DNA of 64,000 nucleotides. Source: G963556115 sp963666605 (GTDB lineage: Bacteria > Planctomycetota > SZUA-567). Of this stretch, positions 34,744 through 43,827 are shown one piece after another (position 1 is the stretch's first letter; each line of letters starts with the position of its first letter). Both the position numbers and the translations under genes were made by a program. Where the stretch lies: contig OZ223208.1 of the NCBI GenBank assembly GCA_965140405.1, forward strand, positions 1,798,001 through 1,862,000, given 5' to 3'. The notes under the pieces are model-generated. The model was not told the DNA's origin. It searched no databases and saw only the letters and a program-made list of their open reading frames with translations.

Positions 34744-35526
34744 TTAGTCCTTTTGATAGCCTAACCGTGCTGAAATTTTATCAGCAGTCTCAAGTGTCAG
34801 CTCTTTGATTCTTTCAAAATCTATAGGGTTGCTATATGCTCGGATGTGTCCTGTCAACCCGATAGCTGCAGTAATTTTTTTGTTATGATCGAATATTGGA
34901 GCGCCGATACAGCCTATACCTGCCGCAAATTCCTCTGTATCTGTTCCAAAACCTTCATTTCTGACTCTTATGAGATCCTTCCTGAAAAAGTCCATATCAG
35001 TAATACTTTTTTCAGTTCCTTTCTGTAGCTTGACTATCGCTAGCAAGCGCTCGAGCTCTTGAGTATCTTGGTAAGCATATAATATTTTACCAGTAGCGCT
35101 AAGATTGACTGCTAATGGGCTATGGAGCGGTGCAATAATACTTACAGGGTATGATGGTGGGAATACTTGATCGATATACATTACCTTCTCATTCAATAAA
35201 ACTGCTAACTGGCAGGTCTGAGAGGTCTTCTCTGCAAGATTTCTCATAAGGTCGCGAGATACCTCGCTCAAGTCAATCTGGCTTAGGGTCTTCTGCGCAA
35301 GTTGGAGTATTTTGAGCCCCAAACTGTAAGTTGTTATTGTGCCGGTATGCTCAGCAATATACCCGGCTCCTACTAAATATTTTACAATTCGAAATACTGA
35401 TGCATTCGGGAGTTTTAAGGAGACGGAGATATCTTTAAGACTTATTGGGTTAGGCTGCTCTCCTAAATACTCAAGGATAGTTACGGTACGTTCGACTGAT
35501 GGGACACTACTTTTCTCTATTTTCAT
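34744..35526 (-). CDS. IclR-family transcriptional regulator
   Basis: A protein of about 260 residues. The N-terminal winged helix ('SVERTVTILEYLGEQPNPISLKDISVSLKLPNASVFRIVKYLVGAGYI') and the C-terminal effector-binding domain ('ATGKILYAY', 'EEFAAGIGCIGAPIFDHNKKITAAIGLTG') are those of IclR. It is divergent from the sugar operon starting at 35973 and is the likely regulator of it. ATG 35526 is chosen; a start at 35565 is also in frame but falls inside a dyad. Such regulators usually bind a small organic acid or sugar derivative. Confidence 0.88.
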   Translation of the reverse strand: MKIEKSSVPSVERTVTILEYLGEQPNPISLKDISVSLKLPNASVFRIVKYLVGAGYIAEHTGTITTYSLGLKILQLAQKTLSQIDLSEVSRDLMRNLAEKTSQTCQLAVLLNEKVMYIDQVFPPSYPVSIIAPLHSPLAVNLSATGKILYAYQDTQELERLLAIVKLQKGTEKSITDMDFFRKDLIRVRNEGFGTDTEEFAAGIGCIGAPIFDHNKKITAAIGLTGHIRAYSNPIDFERIKELTLETADKISARLGYQKD

Positions 35527-35552
35527 ATTTGAAATCGCAATCTCGTATGTTG

Positions 35553-35569
35553 TAAAATGGTGCATTTTA
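35553..35569. promoter_or_regulatory. Candidate IclR operator A
   Basis: TAAAATG-GTG-CATTTTA, a perfect 7-3-7 dyad just upstream of the iclR start. It shares GCATTTTAA with a second dyad, ATTAAA-GCAT-TTTAAT, at 35743-35758 in the same intergenic region. Confidence 0.5.
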
Positions 35570-35742
35570 AAAGTATTAAGCTTATATTACAATAAGCATA
35601 AATGGTTGTTATTTTGATGCTTATTCTAGTTGTAAAGATATTTGTATATAATATGCATGATAGATTAAAATTAGTCTAACTATTTTTATGTAAATGAGTT
35701 GAAGTATGTATTAATAATCTACAGCGCTGTACTTTATATTCT

Positions 35743-35758
35743 ATTAAAGCATTTTAAT
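35743..35758. promoter_or_regulatory. Candidate IclR operator B
   Basis: ATTAAA-GCAT-TTTAAT, perfect 6-4-6 dyad, about 140 bases upstream of the sugar operon promoter. The relation to operator A is limited to GCATTTTAA. Confidence 0.35.
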
Positions 35759-35880
35759 CCTAAAAGGAGATTCTAAAGCTTGGTACTTACATATCATTTA
35801 ATATCAAGGAATATATACTATAAAGTACCTTTTTGAAAAGAATAATCAATTACTTTTTTAGAATTATTATAAATATAAAG

Positions 35881-35909
35881 TTGACTAAGATAGAAAAAAA
35901 ATGTAACAT
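35881..35909 (+). promoter_or_regulatory. Promoter of the sugar operon
   Basis: TTGACT (35881-35886), 17-nt spacer, TGTAACAT with the -10 at 35904-35909. TGATATT occurs twice, 20 bases apart, just downstream (35916 and 35936), a possible further protein site. Confidence 0.5.
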
Positions 35910-35972
35910 CAAGTGTGATATTGGTATTTCGTATTTGATATTTAGATCGCTTTGTATAATAGGAGAATTAGT

Positions 35973-37385
35973 ATGATAAGGAAACCAAGGCTTGGTGTGA
36001 TAGGATTTTCAGATGGTGATAAGGCTGTACACCAAGAGCTCAAGGAAATTGTAAAGGCTCAGAGAGATGCTATCGTTGTTGCTTTGAATAAGACAAATGA
36101 AGTCGATGTAGTTGTAGCTGATACCTTGGTAAACTCAGTTGAGAGTGCTAAAGATATGGCAAGGTACATGGATGAATCGAGTGTTGATGGCGTTATCTTC
36201 TCGTATGGGGTATTTAGCTTTCCAAACTTCTCTGCTGTTGCGGCAAAGTTTGGTAGTACTCCTATACTTCTAGCTGCAAACCTAAATCCAGATTGGCCGG
36301 GTATGGTATCGATGCTAGCAGCTGGAGGAGCGCTAAATCATCTTGGAATTAATCACTTTAGAGTCGCTGGTGATATCTCTGAAAGTGCGGTTCTTGAAAA
36401 GTATCTTACCTTTGCTAAATGCTCTATGGCTGCAAATAGCCTCAAAGGTCAGACCTATGGGCTCATAGGTGGTAGAAGCCTTGGAATGTATAGTTCTACG
36501 GTCAGTATGCAGGACTGGATGGAGAAATTCGGTGTTGATATTGAGCATATTGATCAGTCTGAAATTTTAAGAATTGCTGAAACGATCCCACAAGACAAGG
36601 TTGAGGAAGCATTCGCTTGGCTAGGTGAAAGGGTGAAAGAAATAAAATATGATGGAAAACAGCTCACACCTGAAAAGCTAAAGACTCAGATCAGACATTA
36701 TGAAGCTACAAAACAGATTGTAAAAGACAACAACCTAGATTTCATTGGAGTAAAATGTCACTACGAAATGAGTAGACATCACTGCACACAGTGCCTTAGT
36801 GCTGCATTTATGAATGATCCATATGACTGGGATGGTGATAAAGAGCCAGTAGTTTTTGCATGTGAAGCGGATTCTGATGCAGCGTTAACTATGCAAATTC
36901 TAAAGAGCTTGACTGGCGGATCCGTTATTTTTATGGATATTCGACACTGGGATGCTGAAGAAGAGGTAATGGTATTCTGCAATTGTGGTTCTCAGTCAAC
37001 TTACTATGCTGGTAAGTCTGATATACCGGAAGAGAATCTTAAGAATGTAACACTATATCCTGCGCTAAGTATATACTCTGGTGGTGGTGCTCACGTAAAC
37101 TGCATGACTAAAGCAGGGCTAGCAACTGTCGCTAGGCTCTGTAGAACCAAGGGTAAGTATAGAATGGTACTCTTTACTGTAGAGTTAGTAGAACTTCCTG
37201 AAGAGAAGATGGCTGAGACCACCAAAGAGTGGCCTCATAATTTTGCTAAGTTACCATTTAGTCATGAATTATTTCTTGAAAAATTTGATGCAAATCACTG
37301 TCATGCGGTGTATGGTGATGTTACTAGCGAGGTCGAGATGGTATGTAAAATGTTGGATGTTGAGGTCGAGAGGCTTGATAAGTAA
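35973..37385 (+). CDS. L-fucose/arabinose isomerase family protein
   Basis: A 470-residue protein of the COG2407 FucI/AraA-like isomerases. The N-terminal domain 'RLGVIGFSDG' and 'VDGVIFSYGVFSFPN', the middle 'YGLIGGRSLGMYSS', and the C-terminal 'CEADSDAALTMQILKSLTGG' and 'GGGAHVNCMTKAG' segments are typical; Glu, Asp and His in the last third would bind the metal. Family members interconvert aldoses and ketoses. AGGAGA fixes ATG 35973. It leads an operon with dhaK, rpiB and dhaL homologues and probably supplies the ketose that the DhaK/DhaL kinase phosphorylates. The actual sugar is not known. Confidence 0.82.
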   Translation: MIRKPRLGVIGFSDGDKAVHQELKEIVKAQRDAIVVALNKTNEVDVVVADTLVNSVESAKDMARYMDESSVDGVIFSYGVFSFPNFSAVAAKFGSTPILLAANLNPDWPGMVSMLAAGGALNHLGINHFRVAGDISESAVLEKYLTFAKCSMAANSLKGQTYGLIGGRSLGMYSSTVSMQDWMEKFGVDIEHIDQSEILRIAETIPQDKVEEAFAWLGERVKEIKYDGKQLTPEKLKTQIRHYEATKQIVKDNNLDFIGVKCHYEMSRHHCTQCLSAAFMNDPYDWDGDKEPVVFACEADSDAALTMQILKSLTGGSVIFMDIRHWDAEEEVMVFCNCGSQSTYYAGKSDIPEENLKNVTLYPALSIYSGGGAHVNCMTKAGLATVARLCRTKGKYRMVLFTVELVELPEEKMAETTKEWPHNFAKLPFSHELFLEKFDANHCHAVYGDVTSEVEMVCKMLDVEVERLDK

Positions 37386-37416
37386 TTATTAAACAATATA
37401 TTATGAGGATTATATT

Positions 37417-38424
37417 ATGCAAAGAATTGTAAATGTACCAGATATGGTAGTAGAAGATATGCTCAAAGGATTTCTCAAAGTTCATAAGGATATTGTTACT
37501 TCAACAGAAAATCCAAGGGTAGTAAAATATAAAAATGCACCTGTTGAGGGAAAAGTTGGTATCGTCACTGGTGGCGGCTCAGGGCATAAACCTGCTTTTA
37601 TTGGCTATATTGGAAGGAATCTTGTAGATGCTGTCGCTGTTGGTGAGATTTTCTCATCTCCTACAGCAAAGAGCTTTTATGACGCAATTTGTCATGCAGA
37701 TTCTGGAAAAGGTGTTGCTTGTCTGTATGGTAATTATGCTGGCGATAACATGAATGTAAAGATGGCTGTAGAGCTTGCTGAAGAGGACGGTATTGAGGTA
37801 AAGACAGTTGTTGCAAATGATGATGTTCCTTCTGCAAAGTTGAGTGAAAAGGAAAAACGCCGAGGTGTTGCTGGCGAAATCTTTATGTGGAAGGTAGGCG
37901 GAGCAAAAGCAGCTACAGGCGCTTCACTTGACGAAGTAATCGAAGCTGCTCAGAAAGCAATTGATAATACACGAAGTATCGGTATTGGACTGGCGCCGTG
38001 TACACTACCAGCTCTAGGGAAACCAGGATTTATAATTGAAGAGGGAACTATGGAGGTAGGAATAGGACACCATGGTGAGCCAGGGATCTCTGTTGAAAAA
38101 CTAAAATCAGCTGATGAAATGGCGGCTCAAGCTGTAGAGGCTATCCTTCCAGACCTACCGTTCAAGGATTCTGATGAAGTCGCAGTTATTGTCTCAGGAC
38201 TAGGTGCTACTCCAGTCATGGAGCTATATATCTTTTATAACAAGGTTGAAGAATTGCTCGCTGAAAAAGGGATAACAGTATACCGTCAGTATGTAGGTAA
38301 CTACTTTACCTCACTCGAAATGGTTGGTGTCACCTTATCAGTAATGAAGCTGGATGAAGAGTTAAAAGAGCTGATTGATATGGAAGTTGATTCTATGGGT
38401 ATGAAGCAGTTTGCTAACAAGTAA
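37417..38424 (+). CDS. dhaK: Dihydroxyacetone kinase family subunit DhaK
   Basis: A 335-residue DhaK-type protein, of normal length. 'GKVGIVTGGGSGHKPAFIGYIG' forms the substrate pocket, and 'GIGHHGEPG' contains the His that binds the substrate carbonyl covalently as a hemiaminal. With DhaL, encoded 0.5 kb downstream, it makes a two-part kinase for short ketoses. Since no PTS-type DhaM is seen, ATP is the likelier donor. RpiB lies between the two kinase genes, a pattern known from tetrose (erythrulose) kinase clusters. Confidence 0.9.
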   Translation: MQRIVNVPDMVVEDMLKGFLKVHKDIVTSTENPRVVKYKNAPVEGKVGIVTGGGSGHKPAFIGYIGRNLVDAVAVGEIFSSPTAKSFYDAICHADSGKGVACLYGNYAGDNMNVKMAVELAEEDGIEVKTVVANDDVPSAKLSEKEKRRGVAGEIFMWKVGGAKAATGASLDEVIEAAQKAIDNTRSIGIGLAPCTLPALGKPGFIIEEGTMEVGIGHHGEPGISVEKLKSADEMAAQAVEAILPDLPFKDSDEVAVIVSGLGATPVMELYIFYNKVEELLAEKGITVYRQYVGNYFTSLEMVGVTLSVMKLDEELKELIDMEVDSMGMKQFANK

Positions 38425-38452
38425 TTATTATATTAAAATAATGGAGTAAGAA

Positions 38453-38911
38453 ATGGATACGCTTTCAATAGGTTGTGATGAAGCTGCTTTCAGCTTTAAA
38501 GAAGAAATTATGAAGTATCTCGAAGAGAAAAAACAGTATGAATTGATTGACTGTGGGGTTTATAATACTGACCCTGTTCTCTATCCTGATATTGCATATA
38601 AAGTGGCAAGTACTATTATTCAAAAGGAAGCAAGAAGAGGTCTGTTATTTTGTGGAACTGGTATTGGTATGGCTATGACAGCGAATAAAATACCTGGAAT
38701 AAGAGCAGCACAGTGCCATGATATTTTTTCAGCAGAGCGTGCTGCACTCAGTAATAATGCTCATATAATTACACTAGGAGCAAGGGTCATTGGAATAGAA
38801 CTAGCTAAAATGATTATTGATAGATGGTTAGAGTTAGAGTATGTAGATTGCCCTTCTGGAAAGAAGATCGACAGAATTATGGACTATGATAAAGAGTTTA
38901 GACCTTTATAA
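38453..38911 (+). CDS. rpiB: RpiB/LacAB-family sugar phosphate isomerase
   Basis: A 152-residue isomerase. 'IGCDEAAFSFKEEI' replaces the usual GxDHAG, so the Asp is kept but the His is changed; 'FCGTGIGMAMTANKIPGIRAA' carries the catalytic Cys; 'SNNAHIITLGARVIG' completes the family signature. The family includes ribose-5-phosphate isomerase B, LacA/LacB and the erythrulose-4-phosphate isomerase DerI. Its position between dhaK and dhaL suggests it acts on the product of that kinase. The altered first motif may mean a different substrate. Confidence 0.88.
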   Translation: MDTLSIGCDEAAFSFKEEIMKYLEEKKQYELIDCGVYNTDPVLYPDIAYKVASTIIQKEARRGLLFCGTGIGMAMTANKIPGIRAAQCHDIFSAERAALSNNAHIITLGARVIGIELAKMIIDRWLELEYVDCPSGKKIDRIMDYDKEFRPL

Positions 38912-38927
38912 GAGGGAGATTAATAAT

Positions 38928-39572
38928 ATGCAGTCATTTAAAAATTCTGAAGGTGGCGTCATCGTTTACAGTTTGATAAAAGAAATCCAAAAAAATAAAA
39001 TTTCACTTAGTGAGATTGATGGTGCTATTGGCGATGGTGATCATGGAATCAATATGAATAAAGGCTTCACTATGTGTGAGGCTAAGCTTGCTGGAGAAGA
39101 AGTTGATCTTAATACAGCTTTGAAAACCTTGGGGAGAATCTTACTGACTGAGATTGGTGGCTCTATGGGACCTATCTACGGTACGTTCTTTAGAGAAATG
39201 GCTAAAGCTTGCGTAAAGTGTGAAATTATTGATGGAGAGGTCTTTTATAAAATGCTTGAAGGGGCGACCTCTGGTATTTCGCAACTAGCAGGAGCGAAGG
39301 TAGGTGATAAGACTCTATATGACTGTCTTGAACCTGCAACAGTAGCATTTAAATCTGCAATAGATGAGGGTAAAACCTTTTCAGAAGCACTTTCTCTGAT
39401 GTCTGCAGCAGCGCAAACTGGGCGTGACTCAACAATTGACTTGGTTGCAAAACTTGGGCGTGCTGCACGGCTTGGTGAACGCTCTAGGGGAGTCGTAGAT
39501 GCTGGTGCTACTTCATGTTGTTTGATTTTGCAGACGATGGCTAAGGAGTCATTGGAATTGCTGAGTAGATAA
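38928..39572 (+). CDS. dhaL: Dihydroxyacetone kinase family subunit DhaL
   Basis: A 214-residue DhaL-type protein. 'DGAIGDGDHGINMNKGF' supplies the Asp residues that bind Mg-ADP/ATP; 'IGGSMGPIYGTFF' and 'GRDSTIDLVAKLGRAARLGERSRGVVDAGATS' are conserved. AGGGAG lies 9 bases before ATG 38928, so the longer reading from inside rpiB is rejected. It phosphorylates the ketose held by DhaK. It is the last gene of the operon. Confidence 0.9.
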   Translation: MQSFKNSEGGVIVYSLIKEIQKNKISLSEIDGAIGDGDHGINMNKGFTMCEAKLAGEEVDLNTALKTLGRILLTEIGGSMGPIYGTFFREMAKACVKCEIIDGEVFYKMLEGATSGISQLAGAKVGDKTLYDCLEPATVAFKSAIDEGKTFSEALSLMSAAAQTGRDSTIDLVAKLGRAARLGERSRGVVDAGATSCCLILQTMAKESLELLSR

Positions 39573-39608
39573 ATAGTAGCATGATACTGGTAATATTGTA
39601 AGAAGTAT

Positions 39609-39651
39609 ATCTGTTACTTTGTCATTTATGAGTGTTGATAAAGTAACAGAT
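39609..39651. terminator. Hairpin between dhaL and the Usp gene
   Basis: ATCTGTTACTTT (39609-39620) and AAAGTAACAGAT (39640-39651), a perfect 12-bp stem with a 19-nt loop, between convergent genes. No long T-run. Confidence 0.55.
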
Positions 39652-39716
39652 AAATTATTTGAATATATGAGTAATCTTAAATCTGATCCTATAAATGTGG
39701 CTCGTTGTAGCTTGTA

Positions 39717-40136
39717 TCAGCATTTCTTTGTAGATGGTCCAACGAGAAGAAGTGGTACTGTTATACGATGTTTAAGAACTCGTGAGACACTACCAAATAA
39801 GGTGTCCGCTAAGAATCCATGTCCATGAGTAGCCATCGCAACTAGGTCATAATCGCCAGACTCTACCTCTGAAACTATTTCCTCCTCTGGCTCACCACTC
39901 TTTAATATAATATTGGTTTCAATTCCTTGATTTTGTAAGAGGATTCCTTTTTTATTCAACGCAACTTTTGCACGGTTGTGTAATGCTCTATCTTGTTCAA
40001 TCGTGTGGGAGTGGACTACGTGTATAAGGAATACTTCGGCATTATTTTGTTTGGCTAGGGCTGAAATATGCTCTAGTATAACATCATCAACAGGCGAACA
40101 GTCCATCGTTACTAAAATCTTTTTATATACTTGCAT
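39717..40136 (-). CDS. Universal stress protein
   Basis: A 139-residue UspA-fold protein. 'YKKILVTMDCSPVDD' opens the domain and 'ATHGHGFLADTLFGSVSRVLKHRITVPLLLV' gives the ATP-binding G-x2-G-x9-G-S type motif. AGGAGA precedes the start, which is one base after the end of the NRAMP gene, so the two are translated from one message. Usp partners of transporters often bind ATP and modulate them; here that is only inferred. Confidence 0.9.
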   Translation of the reverse strand: MQVYKKILVTMDCSPVDDVILEHISALAKQNNAEVFLIHVVHSHTIEQDRALHNRAKVALNKKGILLQNQGIETNIILKSGEPEEEIVSEVESGDYDLVAMATHGHGFLADTLFGSVSRVLKHRITVPLLLVGPSTKKC

Positions 40137-40137
40137 A

Positions 40138-41379
40138 TTATGCTTCTCCTGCGATCGTTGAATATAGTAGGTAAATGTTGAGCGCTATTACAATAATAGA
40201 AATAATAAGGGCTGCAGTGAACTCGATTTTACCACTGGTGAAAATCCCCATCACCTTGCGTTTTGAGCATAGTAGTAGTAGAGGAACCAGTGTAAATGGG
40301 AGTTGGATACTAAGTATTACTTGGCTAAATATTAGTATTTTGAAAGTATCTAGTGAGAAAACGATTATTAAGAAAGATGGTATTGCTGTTAGAAATACTG
40401 AAACCCTGTAGAGTAAGCTCTTTGGGTCTTCTGGTTTTCCTAGAAATCCTGTAATTACATTGGCTTCCGCCATTGACGAAGTAACTGATGACCCAATCCC
40501 TGCAAATACTAGTGCAATAGCAAATAAGAGGGCAGCAAGAGAACCTGCTAGGGGGACTAAAGTTGCTGATGCTTGCTCAATACTGTCAACCATAATGCCG
40601 TTCCCAGCAAAGACTGCTGCAGCAACTATGATCATTGCGGAGTTGACGACCCATCCTAAAATCATAGCAATAGTCGTATCCATCTTTTCAAAACTCAATA
40701 CACTCAATTTTTCATTTTCTGATATTCCCCACTTTCGGCTGTGAATGACATTGGAATGTAGAAATATATTATGTGGCATTACTACAGCACCCAGAATAGC
40801 CATAGCAATGTATATGCTATCGCGATTTATATGTGGAACGATTATAGCAGGAGCTAGTGTTTCCCAGTCTGGCTTTACAATAACTATTTCTACAAGGTAG
40901 CATAAAGCTATTATACCTAAAAATCCCATGATTATTGTTTCTATACGGTGGTAGCGCTGGCTTACAAGAAGGAATACTTCTAGGATTACGGTAATTAGTG
41001 CTCCTACCCATAGAGGAAATCCTAATAACAGGTTGAAGCCAATTGCTCCACCAAGTAGTTCAGCTACGTCTGTAGCTACACAGGCAAGAACAATAGTCAT
41101 TCCTAAAAATGCAGAGACTGGGCGGGAAAAGTTTTCTCTTATATTTGTAGCTAAAGATTTTCCTGAGGCGATACCTAGCTTGGCTGCCATATTTTGAATG
41201 ACTATCAGCATAATAGTACTCAAGGTGATAACCCATAAAAGATCATAACCAAATTTTGAGCCACCTTCAATATTTGTTGCCCAATTACCTGGGTCTATAA
41301 AGCCTACAGTAATTAAAAAACCTGGTCCTAAAAACTTGAGTAGATTTTTTAAAGGGATTCTTTGCTTTGTACTTTCCAT
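40138..41379 (-). CDS. mntH: NRAMP-family divalent metal transporter
   Basis: A 413-residue transporter with eleven to twelve helices. The metal-site motifs are 'DPGNWATNIEGG' in helix 1 and 'MPHNIFLHS' in helix 6; the Met in MPH favours transition metals such as Mn and Fe over Mg and Ca. It likely drives proton-coupled Mn(II)/Fe(II) uptake. ATG 41379 is chosen over an in-frame TTG at 41397; GGGAG lies 11 bases before it. It forms an operon with the universal stress protein downstream. Iron export (FetAB-like) and metal import are both within 8 kb. Confidence 0.92.
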   Translation of the reverse strand: MESTKQRIPLKNLLKFLGPGFLITVGFIDPGNWATNIEGGSKFGYDLLWVITLSTIMLIVIQNMAAKLGIASGKSLATNIRENFSRPVSAFLGMTIVLACVATDVAELLGGAIGFNLLLGFPLWVGALITVILEVFLLVSQRYHRIETIIMGFLGIIALCYLVEIVIVKPDWETLAPAIIVPHINRDSIYIAMAILGAVVMPHNIFLHSNVIHSRKWGISENEKLSVLSFEKMDTTIAMILGWVVNSAMIIVAAAVFAGNGIMVDSIEQASATLVPLAGSLAALLFAIALVFAGIGSSVTSSMAEANVITGFLGKPEDPKSLLYRVSVFLTAIPSFLIIVFSLDTFKILIFSQVILSIQLPFTLVPLLLLCSKRKVMGIFTSGKIEFTAALIISIIVIALNIYLLYSTIAGEA

Positions 41380-41653
41380 AATATATAAGGCTCCCAAATT
41401 TAATGAACTAAGTAGTGGTCTTGTAGTATTATTATAATTTGTATAAGCTGTTCATTTAAATATACTAACTGTCTCTGATATTATCTCATAATCATGTTAG
41501 TAATTAAGTTTAGATCTGGCAACACATCAAATTAATAATAAAGGTCATAGGATTTTTTGTCAATGAATACTTTATTAAGCCCATTTTAAGAGACAATTTT
41601 ACCTGATAAATATATATTGTATAAAGCAATTGTTTGTGGCTAAGTTTAGATTT

Positions 41654-42547
41654 TTAGATTTTATTATGCTCATTTATAAAGTCTTTAAATTTCATCAACA
41701 CATTGCTATGATACTTCTCTTTATGAATTAGAGTATAAAAATAACGTGATAAATCAAGTTGTGGTACTTTAAGCTCGATTGCTACTCCGTTTTTCAGCAA
41801 TTCAGCTACAGCAAGAATTGATAGGCAGCTTATACCTAGGTTGTTTTTTACTGCGTGCTTGATAGCTTCAGTATGCCCAAATTCAAAGCTAATATTAATA
41901 TTATTAATTTTTCCGTGTATAGCTTTTTCGAAAATTTCTCTAGTTCCTGAACCTTTTTCTCGGAGTATCCAGTTTGCATTTTCTAGATCATTTAGCTTTA
42001 AGTTCTTCTTTTTTGTAAGAGGGTGTTGAGGTGATGCAAAAATAACAAGCTTGTCTGTGCGCCATGGAGTTGTTTTGATCTTTGGATGATGACAAAAGCC
42101 TTCAATATAACCGATATCTATATTATAACTTAGTAATGAATTAATTATTTGATCGGTGTTTCCAACCTCCAAGCTGAATTCCACTTTAGGATTCTTCTCC
42201 GAAAATCTTCCGAGATATGATGTAATCAAGTAATTACCAATAGTCGAGCTTGTACCAACCTTTATTGAGCCTGAAAGGTTGCCAGCTTCATCTGAAAACA
42301 TACCCTCAATTTCTGATATCCGTGAAAGCAGCTCTGAAGCTTTTGGTAACAAGATGCGTCCAACCTCATTTAATTCTAATTTTTTACTACTGCGGTGAAA
42401 TAATTTCTGTCCTACCTGATTCTCTAATTCTGCTAGAGCCATACTGGCTGCTGATTGTGAGAGTAGTAAACCTTCTGCAGCCTTTGTTACATTACCATGG
42501 ATTGCAATAGCTGTAAAGATCTCTATTTGTCTAATTGTAATATTCAT
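41654..42547 (-). CDS. LysR-family regulator (YeiE-like)
   Basis: A 297-residue regulator. Residues 1-60 are the winged helix ('IRQIEIFTAIAIHGNVTKAAEGLLLSQSAASMALAELENQVGQKLFHRSSKKLELNEVG'); about 90-297 are the effector domain ('IKVGTSSTIGNYL', 'REKGSGTREIFE'). It is divergent from a YeiH-type transporter (145 bases between starts), the same gene pair as E. coli yeiE-yeiH, where YeiE senses sulfite. AGAGG precedes the start. A sulfur-compound effector is a reasonable inference. Confidence 0.88.
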   Translation of the reverse strand: MNITIRQIEIFTAIAIHGNVTKAAEGLLLSQSAASMALAELENQVGQKLFHRSSKKLELNEVGRILLPKASELLSRISEIEGMFSDEAGNLSGSIKVGTSSTIGNYLITSYLGRFSEKNPKVEFSLEVGNTDQIINSLLSYNIDIGYIEGFCHHPKIKTTPWRTDKLVIFASPQHPLTKKKNLKLNDLENANWILREKGSGTREIFEKAIHGKINNINISFEFGHTEAIKHAVKNNLGISCLSILAVAELLKNGVAIELKVPQLDLSRYFYTLIHKEKYHSNVLMKFKDFINEHNKI

Positions 42548-42692
42548 TTTCGGCCTCTTTATATATCAATATTATTGATTATAACTATATATTTAATATA
42601 TTGGATTAATTGCTAAAAGCTACTAAAATATGATAATTATTAGTTTATATTGTTAACATTACAGTCAAAGTGACTAGATAGGGGTAATTAAT

Positions 42693-43661
42693 ATGAGAAA
42701 AATAATTCCGGGGTTGCTGCTTACTTTCTTGATAGCAATATGCGCAAAACTTGTTTCAAGTGAGATACATGTAATTGGTGCGATATCACTGGCAATAATT
42801 TTTGGCATATTGGTCGGCAATACCATTAAGCTGGGTGACAAGTATGCAAATGGTATAAAGTTTTCCGAGAAAAACCTTCTTACGTATGCGATAGTACTGA
42901 TGGGATTTAAGCTTCAATTAATTGAATTAGGTGAGATGGGGTCTACAGTATTCCTTGTAGTACTGCCCACAATGTTTGTTACTTTCTGCTCAGCAATTAT
43001 GATTGGCAGATTTATGGGTTTTTCTAAATCGTATAGCCTTCTAATGGGTGCTGGTAACGCTGTTTGCGGTTCTTCTGCGATTGCTGCAGTTGCGCCTGTA
43101 ACTGAGGCCAATGAAGAAGAAATAGGTGTTTCAATAGGTATTGTTAATCTACTAGGTACGGTAGGAATGTTTATGCTACCACTAATTGCCGGTATCCTTA
43201 CGCTCTCTAGCAGCCAAAGTTCATATTTGGTGGGAGGAGTACTACAAGCTATTGGGCAGGTTGTAGCAGCAGGATTTTCTATAAGTGACAAGGTAGGGGA
43301 TACAGCTACATTGATTAAAATGCTACGGGTAATTATGATTGGGCCGATAGTTATGATTATTACACTCTTCAACAAGACTACGACTTCTAATATCACCAAG
43401 AGAAAGTTCATACCTAGTTATATTATTGGTTTCTTTGTATGTAGTGTTATTGGCAGTATATTTCATGGCGACCATGTAATACTCCAGTATTTAAAGATGC
43501 TTGCCAATATACTTCTTACAGTTGCAATGGCAGGCGTAGGCATGAAGATAAGCTTTAGAAGTCTTATAAATCATGGGCCTAAAGCTTTGTTATTTGGACT
43601 ATTAGTTAATTTAACCCAGATTATATTTGTCTTAATTATTATCCTTGTTTTTATACAGTAA
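42693..43661 (+). CDS. YeiH/UPF0324 family transporter
   Basis: A 322-residue protein with about ten helices, of the UPF0324/YeiH family ('putative sulfate exporter'). 'IIFGILVGN', 'LLTYAIVLMGFKLQLIELG', 'GAGNAVCGSSAIAAVAPV' and 'AMAGVGMKISFRSL' are family signatures. With the divergent LysR gene it forms the well-known regulator-transporter pair. The substrate is unproven. A terminator follows. Confidence 0.9.
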   Translation: MRKIIPGLLLTFLIAICAKLVSSEIHVIGAISLAIIFGILVGNTIKLGDKYANGIKFSEKNLLTYAIVLMGFKLQLIELGEMGSTVFLVVLPTMFVTFCSAIMIGRFMGFSKSYSLLMGAGNAVCGSSAIAAVAPVTEANEEEIGVSIGIVNLLGTVGMFMLPLIAGILTLSSSQSSYLVGGVLQAIGQVVAAGFSISDKVGDTATLIKMLRVIMIGPIVMIITLFNKTTTSNITKRKFIPSYIIGFFVCSVIGSIFHGDHVILQYLKMLANILLTVAMAGVGMKISFRSLINHGPKALLFGLLVNLTQIIFVLIIILVFIQ

Positions 43662-43712
43662 TTATAGTGTTTGACAGATAACGATAAGCCCTATGACATT
43701 TTCATTGTAAAG

Positions 43713-43744
43713 AGCACGTGATTTTTACATCGCGTGCTTTTTAT
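43713..43744 (+). terminator. Rho-independent terminator
   Basis: AGCACGTGA (43713-43721) with TCGCGTGCT (43730-43738; one G-U type pair) and a following T-run. Confidence 0.8.
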
Positions 43745-43827
43745 TATGTTAAATTTGTACTTCATATTTGTGGTGTAAAAATTGTAATCATTAAATAACT
43801 TAGGTATAGTTTAGGGTATATGCGTTT

